A program made the position numbers and the translations under genes. Below the pieces are notes generated by a model. That model was given only the letters and a program-made list of their open reading frames with translations, did not search any database and had not been told where the DNA came from. From contig CAVTOX010000014.1 in assembly GCA_963736425.1 (NCBI GenBank), positions 248,001 through 312,000 on the forward strand: DNA of 64,000 bases. Reading direction: 5' to 3'. Shown here piece by piece: positions 8,750 to 17,791 of this stretch (positions are counted from its first letter, which is position 1; each line of letters begins with the position of its first letter). Source of the stretch: Prado023 sp963736425 (lineage in GTDB: Bacteria; Actinomycetota; Actinomycetes; S36-B12; CAIYMF01).

Positions 8750-9934
8750 GTGGCAGCCCCACAGAACTACCTGGCAGTGATCAAGGTCGTCGGGATCGGC
8801 GGTGGCGGCGTCAATGCCGTGAACCGGATGATCGAGGTCGGCCTCAAGGGCGTGGAGTTCATCGCCATCAACACCGACGCGCAGGCGCTGCTCATGAGCG
8901 ACGCCGACGTCAAGCTCGACATCGGACGCGAGCTCACTCGCGGTCTGGGTGCGGGTGCCGATCCCGAGGTCGGTCGCAGGGCCGCCGAGGATCACGCCGA
9001 CGAGATCGAGGAGGTCCTCAAGGGGGCTGACATGGTCTTCGTCACGGCGGGCGAGGGCGGCGGCACCGGCACCGGTGGTGCTCCCGTGGTGGCCAAGATC
9101 GCCCGCTCACTGGGCGCCCTGACCATCGGCGTCGTGACCCGGCCGTTCGGCTTCGAGGGTCGCCGCCGCAGCGGCCAGGCCGACAACGGGATCGAGGGCC
9201 TGCGCGCCGAGGTCGACACCCTCATCGTGATCCCCAACGACCGCCTGCTCTCGATCGCCGACCGCAGCATCTCGATGATCGACGCGTTCCGTCAGGCCGA
9301 CCAGGTCCTGCTTCAGGGCGTCTCGGGCATCACGGACCTGATCACCACACCGGGCCTGATCAACCTGGACTTCGCCGACGTCAAGTCGGTCATGTCCGGA
9401 GCCGGCTCTGCCCTCATGGGCATCGGTTCGGCGCGCGGCGACGACCGCGCGGTCGGTGCGGCCCAGGCCGCGATCGCCAGCCCGCTGCTCGAGGCCAGCA
9501 TCGACGGCGCGCACGGCGTGCTGCTCTCGATCGCAGGTGGCTCGGACCTCGGCCTGTTCGAGATCAACGAGTCCGCCCGTCTGGTGGCCGAGGCTGCGCA
9601 CCCGGACGCGAACATCATCTTCGGTGCCGTCATCGACGACACCCTCGGTGACGAGGTCCGTGTCACGGTCATCGCGGCCGGCTTCGACGGTGGGCACCCG
9701 CCGACCAAGCGTGAGGCAGCGGCCGGTCGCCGCGTCGTCGACGAGGCCGCAGCTGCGGCCGAGCCGGCGGCCCGCGCCGAGGCGCCGGTCTTCGCCACGG
9801 TTGGCGCCCAGGCCGGCGTGGTCCTCCCGCCCGGGCTGGCCAACGCTGAGAAGCCCGGTGTGGACCTGCGTCAGCCGCGGACGATCAGCTTCGACGAGCC
9901 CGACGACCTCGACGTCCCGGACTTCCTGAAGTAG
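8750..9934 (+). CDS. ftsZ: cell division GTPase FtsZ
   Basis: FtsZ is the tubulin-like GTPase that forms the Z ring. The 394-residue product starts with VIKVVGIGGGGVNAVNRM, has the tubulin signature GGGTGTGGAPVVA for GTP binding, the T7 loop region with NLDFADVKSVM, and a variable linker ending in the conserved C-terminal peptide DDLDVPDFLK that binds SepF and other partners. I chose GTG 8750 because AAGGAG (8735-8740) sits a proper distance upstream; an in-frame ATG at 8681 would add 23 non-conserved residues. It has its own promoter region in the preceding gap and is followed 11 bp later by pgeF. Confidence 0.98.
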   Translation: MAAPQNYLAVIKVVGIGGGGVNAVNRMIEVGLKGVEFIAINTDAQALLMSDADVKLDIGRELTRGLGAGADPEVGRRAAEDHADEIEEVLKGADMVFVTAGEGGGTGTGGAPVVAKIARSLGALTIGVVTRPFGFEGRRRSGQADNGIEGLRAEVDTLIVIPNDRLLSIADRSISMIDAFRQADQVLLQGVSGITDLITTPGLINLDFADVKSVMSGAGSALMGIGSARGDDRAVGAAQAAIASPLLEASIDGAHGVLLSIAGGSDLGLFEINESARLVAEAAHPDANIIFGAVIDDTLGDEVRVTVIAAGFDGGHPPTKREAAAGRRVVDEAAAAAEPAARAEAPVFATVGAQAGVVLPPGLANAEKPGVDLRQPRTISFDEPDDLDVPDFLK

Positions 9935-9945
9935 TCGTCAGCCCG

Positions 9946-10716
9946 ATGATCAGTCACCGCCTCGACCTCGCCCTTGCCGGTGGGGTCGAGGCGCGTGTCC
10001 TGTTCACGAGCCGGGGTGGTGTGGCCAGCGGTGGGTCGAGCCGGTCGCCATACGCCTGGGCGAATCTGGGATCGCATGTCGGGGACGACCCGGCGGCGGT
10101 CGTGGCCAATCGTCGCGCGCTGGCCGAGGCACTCGGTGTCCCGGCCGGCTCGATGACGTTCATGCATCCCGATCACGGACGAGGGGTTGCCGAAGTGTCT
10201 GAGCCCACCGGGGTCACGCCGGGTGCCGAGATCTCCTCGGTCGACGCGCTCGTGACCGCCACGCCGGGCATCGGCCTGGTGGCACTGGCGGCCGACTGCG
10301 TCCCGGTCGTCCTGGTGGAGCCGGTCGCTGGTGTGGTCGCCGCGGTCCACTCGGGGTGGCGGGGGTTGGTCCTGGACGTGGTCGGGGCGGCGGTGGGCCA
10401 GATGGTGGCCGCTGGCGCCCGGGCTCAGGACGTGCGGGCCCACCTGGGGCCCGCGATCTGCGGGTCCTGCTACCCGGTGCCGCAGGCGCGGGCAGACGAG
10501 GTGGCCCAGGTCCGCCCGGAAGCCCTCGCGACCGCCCCCGACGGCCAGCCCGCCCTCGACCTGCGAGCGGGGCTTGTCGCCCGGCTCGGTGAGCTCGGGG
10601 CGACCAGCACGCTCTTCGGTGGGTGTACGGCCGAGGACCCGGGCCTCTACTCGCACCGACGGGACGGCCTGACCGGCCGTCAGGGTGGCGCCGTGTCGAT
10701 CGTGGCGGCCGCGTGA
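9946..10716 (+). CDS. pgeF: peptidoglycan editing factor PgeF (YlmD/YfiH, laccase-domain)
   Basis: This is a 256-residue member of the YfiH/PgeF family, once called polyphenol oxidase. Members remove wrongly incorporated amino acids from muropeptides and also show purine nucleoside phosphorylase/adenosine deaminase activity in some homologues. The zinc site is recognisable: His74/His77 in FMHPDHG, Cys118 in AADCVPV and His135 in AVHSGWRG. It follows ftsZ directly and overlaps yggS by one base (TGATG), the conserved actinobacterial order ftsZ-ylmD-ylmE-sepF. Confidence 0.9.
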   Translation: MISHRLDLALAGGVEARVLFTSRGGVASGGSSRSPYAWANLGSHVGDDPAAVVANRRALAEALGVPAGSMTFMHPDHGRGVAEVSEPTGVTPGAEISSVDALVTATPGIGLVALAADCVPVVLVEPVAGVVAAVHSGWRGLVLDVVGAAVGQMVAAGARAQDVRAHLGPAICGSCYPVPQARADEVAQVRPEALATAPDGQPALDLRAGLVARLGELGATSTLFGGCTAEDPGLYSHRRDGLTGRQGGAVSIVAAA

Positions 10717-11438
10717 TGGGTACCGGGCGACGGGCCGAGCTGGCCCAGAACCTCACCTCAGTCACACAGCGGATCACCGCCGCGTGCGTCGCTGCCGATC
10801 GGGACCCGCAGGAGGTGACGATCGTCGCGATCACCAAGACCTGGCCGGCCGGTGACGTGGAGCTGCTGGCTGAGCTCGGGATCCGACATGTGGGGGAGAA
10901 CCGCGATCAGGAGGCCCGCGAGAAGGCCGCGGCATGCGCCGCACTGGGGCTGACCTGGCACTTCGTCGGGCAGTTGCAGCGCAACAAGGCGGCCTCGGTG
11001 GCCGGGTACGCCGACATCGTCGAGTCCGTGGACCGGGCGTCCCTGGTGGCCGCCCTTGACAGGGGGGCCGAGCGCGCCGGCCGACGTCTGGGGGTCTGCA
11101 TCCAGGTCGACCTCGACCGGACGCCGGCCGACGGCACCGCAGGGGGCCCCACACGCGGGGGCGCTGCGCCGGAGGAGGTTCTGGGGCTGGCCGACCGGAT
11201 CGGTGCCTGCGATCGCCTGGACCTCCTGGGCGTCATGGCCGTGGCGCCCCTGGGCGCGGATCCCGTGGCCGCGTTCGATCGGCTGGCTGCGATCCACGAG
11301 CAGGTGCGGGCCCAGCACCCGGGAGCCACCATGCGTTCGGCCGGCATGTCCGGCGACCTCGAGCCGGCGATCGCTGCCGGTGCGACACACATCCGCCTGG
11401 GCAGCGCGCTGCTCGGGCACCGCGAATCACTGAAGTAA
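10716..11438 (+). CDS. yggS: pyridoxal phosphate homeostasis protein YggS/YlmE
   Basis: This is a single-domain, alanine-racemase-like TIM barrel protein that binds pyridoxal phosphate and buffers its level; it has no known catalytic reaction. The PLP lysine is in VAITKTWP (about residue 41), and further family blocks are HVGENRDQE, WHFVGQLQRNKA and the phosphate loop SAGMSGDLEPAIAAGATHIRLGS split across the C-terminal third. ATG 10716 shares a base with the pgeF stop and gives 240 residues, normal for the family. A GTG one codon earlier is possible. Confidence 0.93.
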   Translation: MGTGRRAELAQNLTSVTQRITAACVAADRDPQEVTIVAITKTWPAGDVELLAELGIRHVGENRDQEAREKAAACAALGLTWHFVGQLQRNKAASVAGYADIVESVDRASLVAALDRGAERAGRRLGVCIQVDLDRTPADGTAGGPTRGGAAPEEVLGLADRIGACDRLDLLGVMAVAPLGADPVAAFDRLAAIHEQVRAQHPGATMRSAGMSGDLEPAIAAGATHIRLGSALLGHRESLK

Positions 11439-11492
11439 CCTAAACCGATACCGGCCGCCACAGGCGGACCGGCTGGCACGTAAGGAGCCCAC

Positions 11493-12002
11493 ATGCCCGG
11501 CACGATGCGCAAGATGGCCGTGTACCTCGGCCTCGTCGAGGACGACATGGTCGATGACGACTACGATCCCGAGCCCCGCCCGCGCACCCGCGACGCGGCG
11601 CCCTCGGTCGTCGATGCGCGTCCGCGCACCGCCCCGGAGGTTGTTGTCCGGCCCACGGCCACGGCGGTCGCAGAGCGCCCGTCCGCCACATTCCGGCCGA
11701 CCGGATCGGCGGCCGGAGCCGACATCTACCGGATCACCACCCTGCACCCGCGGACCTACAACGATGCGCGCCGCATCGGTGAGGAATACCGCGAAGGGGT
11801 GCCGGTGATCATCAACCTGACCGGCATGGACGACAACGACGCCAAGCGCATCGTGGACTTCGCGGCCGGGCTGGTGTTCGGCCTGCGTGGCAGCATCGAG
11901 CGCATCACGAACAAGGTGTTCCTGCTGTCCCCGGCAAATGTCGACGTAGGCGCGGAGGCCCGGGCACAGATCGCGCAGGACGGGTTCTTCAACCAGAGTT
12001 GA
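11493..12002 (+). CDS. sepF: cell division protein SepF
   Basis: SepF tethers FtsZ to the membrane and is the essential FtsZ anchor in actinobacteria, which lack FtsA. The protein has 169 residues: an N-terminal amphipathic, membrane-binding start (MRKMAVYLGLVEDD), an acidic and then proline/arginine-rich linker, and the folded SepF domain from about residue 79 (DIYRITTLHPRTYNDA, then VIINLTGMDDNDAKRIVDF). A good ribosome site AAGGAG lies 5-6 nt before the ATG. The position between yggS and yggT is the conserved one. Confidence 0.95.
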   Translation: MPGTMRKMAVYLGLVEDDMVDDDYDPEPRPRTRDAAPSVVDARPRTAPEVVVRPTATAVAERPSATFRPTGSAAGADIYRITTLHPRTYNDARRIGEEYREGVPVIINLTGMDDNDAKRIVDFAAGLVFGLRGSIERITNKVFLLSPANVDVGAEARAQIAQDGFFNQS

Positions 12003-12005
12003 CCC

Positions 12006-12290
12006 ATGGGCCTCATCGTCAGTGTGCTTTCGACCCTCATCTGGCTGTTCCTGCTGCTGCTGATCGCCCGGATGATCATCGGGCTGATCATGGTGTTCGC
12101 ACGGGACTTCCAGCCCACGGGCGCACTGGTGATCATCTTCGAGTTCGTGCTGAGCATCACCGATCCGCCGCTGAAGGCGCTGCGGCGGATCATCCCGCCC
12201 CTGCGGATCGGGCAGGTCTCCCTGGACCTGGCCTTCCTCGTGCTCTTCATCGCCCTGCAGCTGCTGCTGCGTGTGCTCGCGAGCCTCTGA
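12006..12290 (+). CDS. YggT family membrane protein
   Basis: This 94-residue protein has two hydrophobic segments (about residues 4-29 and 70-92) separated by a loop with the family motif ITDPPLKALRRIIPP. YggT proteins (Ylm family) lie next to sepF and divIVA in Gram-positive bacteria and have been linked to division and osmotic tolerance, but no biochemical activity is established. It starts 3 nt after the sepF stop and ends 31 nt before divIVA. Confidence 0.85.
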   Translation: MGLIVSVLSTLIWLFLLLLIARMIIGLIMVFARDFQPTGALVIIFEFVLSITDPPLKALRRIIPPLRIGQVSLDLAFLVLFIALQLLLRVLASL

Positions 12291-12321
12291 TGAGGTCGAG
12301 GTCCCACCCCGGAGGTCGGTC

Positions 12322-12783
12322 ATGGCGCTGAGTTCCCAGGACGTCCACGACAAGCAGTTCAAGCTGGTGCGCAACAGCACCGGATATGACATGGACGAGG
12401 TTGATGCCTTCCTCGATGAGGTCGAGGCGGAGATCGCTCGACTCAGTGACGAGCTGGGGGCAGCCCAGGAGCAGCTCGCTTCCGCCTCGGCTGTGCCCGA
12501 GGCAGAGTCGACCTCCGCAGCTGCCGCACGCATCCTGGAGATGGCCCAGCGCACCGCCGACGAGTACGTGGCCGACGCCCGGCGCAAGGCCGACTCGATG
12601 GTCACCGAGGCGGAGAAGGCTGCGCGCAAGTCGGTCAAGAAGCTCGAGGCGCAGCGCGGTGACCTGGAGGCCCGCGTCACCGCCCTGCGCACCTTCGAAT
12701 CCGAGATCCGGTCACGGTTGACCGGCTACTTCCAGTCTCAGCTTGCGGATCTCAGTGCACTGGCTGACGAGGGCGACGAGTAG
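12322..12783 (+). CDS. divIVA: DivIVA / Wag31 family polar scaffold, short form
   Basis: DivIVA self-assembles at curved membrane and directs polar growth and cell-wall synthesis in actinobacteria. The N-terminal lipid-binding domain is clear (DVHDKQFKLVRNSTGYDMDE followed by VDAFLDEVEAEIARL), then a coiled coil rich in Ala/Glu/Lys runs from about residue 38 to 140. I start at ATG 12322, preceded by GGAGG at 12311-12315; the upstream in-frame ATG overlaps yggT. At 153 residues it is much shorter than Mycobacterium Wag31 (about 260) or Streptomyces DivIVA (about 380), because the long middle and C-terminal coiled coil are missing. Its stop is 1 bp from the convergent metallopeptidase stop. Confidence 0.9.
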   Translation: MALSSQDVHDKQFKLVRNSTGYDMDEVDAFLDEVEAEIARLSDELGAAQEQLASASAVPEAESTSAAAARILEMAQRTADEYVADARRKADSMVTEAEKAARKSVKKLEAQRGDLEARVTALRTFESEIRSRLTGYFQSQLADLSALADEGDE

Positions 12784-12784
12784 G

Positions 12785-14089
12785 TCAGCTCCCGATCGCC
12801 CGGCGGCCGCCGGCCACGCCCCGGCGCCCGAACTCGTCGGCGGCCCGTTCCCCGGCGCGACGGCTCTGGGCGGCGCTGCCCGCACCGCTGGCAGAGCCGC
12901 GCCACGTCCCGCGGGCCCGCGATGTCGCCCGGTGGTACTCGGTGACGGCCAGATCCCGGGCGCGCAGGGCCAGGTCGACCCGTTGCGGTGTGGGCTCAGC
13001 CCCTGTGGGCGCCTGCCGGTCTGAGCCGGCCCCGCCCCCGGATCGGGCCTGTCGTGCTGCCTCGTCGAGGTTGCGCCCCAGCCGGTGGATGAAACCGAGG
13101 CAGAAGGCGTTGCGGGCCACGGCTGCGGTGACCGGACGCGCCAGCCCGCCCTCCGGTGCGCGGTAGGTGGTGCCCCGCCACTGCCCCGAGCGCACATGCT
13201 GCTGGGCGCGGGTCAGCATCATGGCGCTGGCGGTGGCGAACACGGCCTCGACTCGATCGAGGTCCGCGGGCATCCCGTACACCAGGACATAGGTCGACCC
13301 ATGGCCGATGTCGACGCGCACCGACCATGCACGGGCGGTGGCCACCATCAGGCTGACCAGCAGCTTGTTCAGGGCGCGGCGGGGCTCGCCGATCGTCAGC
13401 ATCCGATGGGTGGGGCCCTCTGGATGCGCGTCCGGTCCCATGGCCGCCACGGCCATGTCCACGCTGTGCCGCTGGGCGACCAGGGCCGCCTTGGCCAGGT
13501 AGGCCTCCGCCTCCTCGGCGCTGGCCGTCGACTCCGCCTTGGCCAGCAGCGCGGCCACCCGGCGGACCTGCTCGTCGGGGCCGATCTCGGCATCGACAAG
13601 CTCGGGCACGGCCTCGATGGGGGCGAAGAGGTGCCTCAGGAGCTCGCCAGCGCCCGGGCTGACGTGTCGGTCGTAGAGCGCGACGAGCGCGGCCCGGAAG
13701 CTGGCACCGTGCCCGGGGACGCCGCTGAGGTGATGGGCGACCTCGTGCAGGACCACCGAGCGGGTCAGCGCCCACCGACCCCGCGGGTCCGCGGCGGGGA
13801 TGTGGATCCGGCCATGGGAGTACGTGGCCATCCGGAACCCGCGCCGCACCTCGACCACGACCGGTCCTCGGTCGGGGAACTGCCCCGAGAGGGTGGCATC
13901 GGCAAGCACGGCGTCGACGAACCCCTGGATGGCCACGAGGGTGCCGAAGCGCACCTCCTCGGGCAGGGTGACGACCGATGCGCCGACCCGCACCATGCGG
14001 TGGGGACGGCGCATGACCGAGGCGACAGAGTCCTCAGCCTGGTAGACCGCCCCTCGGCTGCGGTCGACCCTCGGGTCCTGGTGTGCCAT
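12785..14089 (-). CDS. zinc metallopeptidase-like protein with DUF2786
   Basis: The protein (434 residues from the preferred start) has an N-terminal putative metallohydrolase domain with the zinc motif VVLHEVAHHLSG (HEXXH) and a downstream DUF2786 segment (EQVRRVAALLAKAESTAS, then AYLAKAALVAQRHSVDM). This combination is a widespread but uncharacterised actinobacterial family; substrate unknown. The C-terminal 90 residues are low-complexity, Arg/Ala/Gly-rich. I prefer ATG 14089 because CAGGCT lies 7 nt upstream of it, matching the leaderless pattern used elsewhere in this window; an in-frame GTG at 14143 would add 18 residues. It is convergent with divIVA and downstream of ileS. Confidence 0.75.
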   Translation of the reverse strand: MAHQDPRVDRSRGAVYQAEDSVASVMRRPHRMVRVGASVVTLPEEVRFGTLVAIQGFVDAVLADATLSGQFPDRGPVVVEVRRGFRMATYSHGRIHIPAADPRGRWALTRSVVLHEVAHHLSGVPGHGASFRAALVALYDRHVSPGAGELLRHLFAPIEAVPELVDAEIGPDEQVRRVAALLAKAESTASAEEAEAYLAKAALVAQRHSVDMAVAAMGPDAHPEGPTHRMLTIGEPRRALNKLLVSLMVATARAWSVRVDIGHGSTYVLVYGMPADLDRVEAVFATASAMMLTRAQQHVRSGQWRGTTYRAPEGGLARPVTAAVARNAFCLGFIHRLGRNLDEAARQARSGGGAGSDRQAPTGAEPTPQRVDLALRARDLAVTEYHRATSRARGTWRGSASGAGSAAQSRRAGERAADEFGRRGVAGGRRAIGS

Positions 14090-14096
14090 GGCCGAC

Positions 14097-14102
14097 AGCC
14101 TG
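14097..14102 (-). promoter_or_regulatory. -10-like element of the metallopeptidase gene
   Basis: CAGGCT on the minus strand lies 7 nt before ATG 14089, so transcription would begin at or next to the start codon. This is a one-base variant of TANNNT and is inferred by analogy with the other genes in this window. Confidence 0.4.
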
Positions 14103-14163
14103 CCATCCCAGTCCGACAACGCCGACCGATCGTCCACAGCCACGCCGCGGCGTGGCCCTCGGA

Positions 14164-17100
14164 TCAGGCCCGAAGCAGGGCGAACGAGATCCCCAGGTCC
14201 GCGTCGGTCCCGGCGAAGGCGTCCGACGGAGCGCCGTCCCGGGACACCGAGACGGCCAGCACCTCGCTGGCGATGTCTGCGGAGTGCTGGTCGAGGGCCT
14301 CAGCCACCTCCGCGGACCCGGCAGAGAGCCAGAGCTCGATCCGGTCACTGACCTCCAGACCGGCGGACTTGCGGCCCTCCTGGACCAGCCGGACCACCTC
14401 GCGGGCCAGCCCGCGGCGGATCAGCTCCGGGGTGAGGTGCAGGTCCAGGGCGAGGGTCTCGCCCGCATCGGTGGCCACCGCCCACCCCTCGCGCGGGGTC
14501 TCGGTGATCACCACGTCGTCCAGGCCGATCGTCTCAGGCGCCCCGGCGACGACGACCGTGGCCGAGCCGGTGCCCCGCAGGGAGGCCGTGAGCGCCACGG
14601 GGTCCGCCGCGGCGACCGCCGCCGCCACCGGCTGGGTGCCCTTGCCGAAGCGGCGGCCGAGTGAGCGGAAGTTGGCCTTGACGCTGACGTGGACGAGCTC
14701 GTCGGTCGTGGCGTCGCCGGTGCCCCCGCCGAGGCTGACGACCGACACCACGTTGAGCTCCTCGGCCAGCTGGTCGCGCAGGTCGGCGGGCATCCGGTCC
14801 CAGCCGGGCGCTGACACCAGGGCGCGGCCCAGGGGCTGGCGTGTGCGCACCTTGCCCTCGGCGCGCGCGCCGCGGCCCAGCTCCACCAGACGACGGATCA
14901 GGGCCACCTGCTCGGCCAGCTCGGGGTCGGCGAGCTCGGCGGAGTCGTCCGGCCAGTCCTGAAGGTGCACCGAGTCGCTGGTCCCGGTAGCGAAGAGGTC
15001 CTGCCACACCCGCTCGGTGACGAACGGCGTGAACGGTGCCATGAGCAGGGTCACGGTCCGCAGGCACTCGTGCAGGGTGTGCAGGGCGGCGGGATCGCCG
15101 TCCCAGAACCGCCGCCGCGAGCGCCGCACGTACCAGTTGGACAGGTCGTCGATGTAGGCCGCCAGGAGCCGGCCCGCGCGCTGGGTGTCGAAGCCGTCCA
15201 GCGCGTCGGTGACCTCGGCGGCCAGGCGGCTGGCCTCGGCCAGGGCCCAGCGGTCGAGCACCGGGCGGTCCGCGGGGGCCGGCGCGGTGGCAGGGTCGGG
15301 GATGAACCCTGCTGTGCGGGCGTAGAGCGACTGGAAGGACACCGTGTTCCAGTAGGTCAGCAGCGTCCGGCGCACGACCTCGGCGATGGCCGCGTGGCCG
15401 ACCCGGCGGGCCTGCCAGGGTGAGCCGGCGGCCAGCATGAACCAGCGCACCGCATCGGCACCGTGGTCGTCCATCAGCGGGATCGGCTCGAGGATGTTGC
15501 CCAGGTGCTTGCTCATCTTGCGGCCGTCGTCGTCGAGGATGTGGCCCAGGCAGAGCACGGTCCGGTAGGACGACTGGTCGAACACCAGGGTGCCCACCGC
15601 CATGAGGGTGTAGAACCACCCGCGGGTCTGGTCGATCGCCTCGCAGATGAAGTCGGCGGGGTACTTGCGCTCGAACTTCTCCACCCCCGTGTGCGGGTAG
15701 CCCCACTGGGCGAAGGGCATCGCGCCGCTGTCGTACCAGCCGTCGATGACCTCGGGCACGCGAGTGGCGGTGGCAGCGCAGTGCGGGCAGGCGAACGTCA
15801 CGTCGTCGACGTGGGGACGATGCGGATCCAGCGTGGAGAGGTCCTGGCCGGCCAGCTCCCCGAGCTCGGCCAGCGACCCGATGCAGGTGAGGTGGTCGGA
15901 GGTGCAGCGCCAGATCGGCAGCGGCGTGCCCCAGTAGCGGTTGCGCGACAGCGCCCAGTCGACGTTGTTCTCCAGCCAGTCGCCGTATCGGCCCCACTTG
16001 ATGGTGTCCGGGTGCCACGTGGTGCCCTCGTTCTCGCGGACCAGGGCGTCCTTGATGGCAGTGGTCCGGATGTACCAGGACGGCTGGGCGTAGTAGACCA
16101 GCGGCGTGTGACAGCGCCAGCAGTGCGGGTAGGAGTGCGCGAACTGCTCGTGGCGGAACAACAGCCCTCGGGCCTCGAGGTCGGCCACGAGGGTGGGGTC
16201 GGCGGCCTTGAAGAACATTCCCCCGACCATCGGCACGGACTCGTCGAACGTGCCGTCGGGCAGCAGGGGGTTGACCACCGGAAGGCCGTAGGAGCGGCAC
16301 GAGATGAGGTCGTCGGCGCCGAACGCGGGTGCCTGGTGCACGAGGCCCGAGCCATCCTCGGTCGTGACGTAGTCGGCCAGGATCACGTAGTGGGCATCAG
16401 GGATGTCGACCAGGTCGAACGGCCGGGAGTACCCGGTCCGCTCCAGGTCGCGGCCGGACAACGTGGCCAGGACCTCGTGGCCCTCGGGCAGCTTCGCCTC
16501 GCGCAATGCCTCGGCGATGACCAGCAGCTCGGAGTCGCCCATCTCCCCGATGACCCGGACCACCTGGTAGCTCGCATCCGGCTTGACCGCCACGGCGGTG
16601 TTGGACACCAGGGTCCATGGGGTCGTGGTCCAGACCAGCAGGCTGACGCCGGGGAAGCGCTCGGCCAGCGGGCCGCTGGTGACGGGCATCCGCACGAACA
16701 CCGACGGGTCGATGACGTCCTCATAGCCCTGGGCCAGCTCATGGTCGGACAGGCCGGTGCCGCAGCGCGGGCAGTAGGGGCTGACGCGGTGGTCCTGGAC
16801 GAGCAGGCCCTTGTCGAAGATCTGCTTCAGCGACCACCACACGCTCTGGACGTAGGCGGGATCCATCGTCCAGTAGGCGTCGTCCATGTCGACCCAGTAG
16901 CCCATGCGCTCGGTGAGGACCGCGAACTCGTCGACATGGCGCAGCACGGACTCCCGGCACCGGGCGTTGAACTCCGCCACGCCGTAGGCCTCGATGTCGC
17001 CCTTGCCGCTGAACCCGAGCTCCTTCTCGACGGCGAGCTCCACCGGAAGGCCGTGGCAGTCCCAGCCGGCCTTGCGATCGACCCGGTACCCGCGCATCGT

Positions 17101-17370
17101 CTTGAACCGTGGGAACACGTCCTTGAACACGCGCGCCTCGACGTGGTGCGTGCCCGGCTTGCCGTTCGCTGTCGGCGGGCCCTCGTAGAACGTCCACTCG
17201 GGGGCCCCCTCGCGCTGGGCCAGGGATCGGTGGAAGACGTCGTTCTCAGCCCACAGCGCCAGGACCTGCTGATCCACCTGCGCGAGATCGACCTTCGCCG
17301 GGACCGCGGCGTACTGGCGTGCGGCCGTCGGCTCCGGCGCGGGGTGCTCAGGGAACTCGTGCGTGCTCAT
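14164..17370 (-). CDS. ileS: isoleucyl-tRNA synthetase, eukaryote-like (type 2) form
   Basis: IleRS charges tRNA-Ile. The 1068-residue class I synthetase has the HIGH-type signature as HHVE (residues 75-78, in TANGKPGTHHVEAR), the editing domain (CP1) in the middle third, and the second signature KMSKH at about residues 617-621 (DDDGRKMSKHLGNI). Substrate-binding WDCHGLPVELAVEKELG is also intact. Length and motifs fit the eukaryotic-like IleRS found in actinobacteria, the type that is often naturally less sensitive to mupirocin; that property is family knowledge, not shown here. It is monocistronic on the minus strand. The 5' leader is about 25 nt, too short for the T-box that controls ileS in some actinobacteria. 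Confidence 0.96.
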   Translation of the reverse strand: MSTHEFPEHPAPEPTAARQYAAVPAKVDLAQVDQQVLALWAENDVFHRSLAQREGAPEWTFYEGPPTANGKPGTHHVEARVFKDVFPRFKTMRGYRVDRKAGWDCHGLPVELAVEKELGFSGKGDIEAYGVAEFNARCRESVLRHVDEFAVLTERMGYWVDMDDAYWTMDPAYVQSVWWSLKQIFDKGLLVQDHRVSPYCPRCGTGLSDHELAQGYEDVIDPSVFVRMPVTSGPLAERFPGVSLLVWTTTPWTLVSNTAVAVKPDASYQVVRVIGEMGDSELLVIAEALREAKLPEGHEVLATLSGRDLERTGYSRPFDLVDIPDAHYVILADYVTTEDGSGLVHQAPAFGADDLISCRSYGLPVVNPLLPDGTFDESVPMVGGMFFKAADPTLVADLEARGLLFRHEQFAHSYPHCWRCHTPLVYYAQPSWYIRTTAIKDALVRENEGTTWHPDTIKWGRYGDWLENNVDWALSRNRYWGTPLPIWRCTSDHLTCIGSLAELGELAGQDLSTLDPHRPHVDDVTFACPHCAATATRVPEVIDGWYDSGAMPFAQWGYPHTGVEKFERKYPADFICEAIDQTRGWFYTLMAVGTLVFDQSSYRTVLCLGHILDDDGRKMSKHLGNILEPIPLMDDHGADAVRWFMLAAGSPWQARRVGHAAIAEVVRRTLLTYWNTVSFQSLYARTAGFIPDPATAPAPADRPVLDRWALAEASRLAAEVTDALDGFDTQRAGRLLAAYIDDLSNWYVRRSRRRFWDGDPAALHTLHECLRTVTLLMAPFTPFVTERVWQDLFATGTSDSVHLQDWPDDSAELADPELAEQVALIRRLVELGRGARAEGKVRTRQPLGRALVSAPGWDRMPADLRDQLAEELNVVSVVSLGGGTGDATTDELVHVSVKANFRSLGRRFGKGTQPVAAAVAAADPVALTASLRGTGSATVVVAGAPETIGLDDVVITETPREGWAVATDAGETLALDLHLTPELIRRGLAREVVRLVQEGRKSAGLEVSDRIELWLSAGSAEVAEALDQHSADIASEVLAVSVSRDGAPSDAFAGTDADLGISFALLRA

Positions 17371-17401
17371 CGTGTCGTCCTTGATCGGGGGCTGGCCGCT
17401 G

Positions 17402-17407
17402 ATTCTA
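17402..17407 (-). promoter_or_regulatory. -10 element of ileS
   Basis: TAGAAT on the minus strand lies about 31 nt before the ileS ATG, and AAGGA (17378-17382) provides the ribosome site. This gives a short conventional leader. Confidence 0.55.
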
Positions 17408-17433
17408 GTCGTGGGGCGTGGCGGTCGGGATCG

Positions 17434-17730
17434 TCACTTGTCGAGCAGGGCCGCCCACCGGGCGGCGAGATCCAGGGGTGGGTCGCTGATCTCCACCAGC
17501 TTGTCCCGCGACGTCGCCCCGCGGACCACGCGGACCTGCCGGGGCCGCAGGCCCAGGGCCCCGGCCAGCACCCGTTCGGCGGCGGCGGTCGCGGCACCCT
17601 CGATCGGGCGCGCTCGCACCCGAACCTCGAGGGCGGGCGGCTCGCCGGGCCGCGAGGGCGTCGCCCGGCCGCCCACAGCGTCCTGTCGGGCCGCGGGTCG
17701 GACCCGGATCGCGGCGTGGAAGGCAGTCAC
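17434..17730 (-). CDS. DUF167 (YggU) family protein
   Basis: A 98-residue protein with the DUF167 fold: an N-terminal strand RVRPAARQDAVGG, the core RVRARPIEGAATAAAERVLA, and the basic VRVVRGATSRDKLVEI. Members are small conserved proteins without a settled function; in many bacteria they sit next to yggT/proC or division genes. GTG at 17730 is the only start that fits. The gene lies upstream of ileS in the same direction and is divergent from the DksA-like gene 61 bp away. Confidence 0.82.
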   Translation of the reverse strand: MTAFHAAIRVRPAARQDAVGGRATPSRPGEPPALEVRVRARPIEGAATAAAERVLAGALGLRPRQVRVVRGATSRDKLVEISDPPLDLAARWAALLDK

Positions 17731-17791
17731 GCGGGATATCCTCGCCCAAGTGCACCCACCGTGGGGCTGGGTCGCAGGCAGGAGACGTCAG

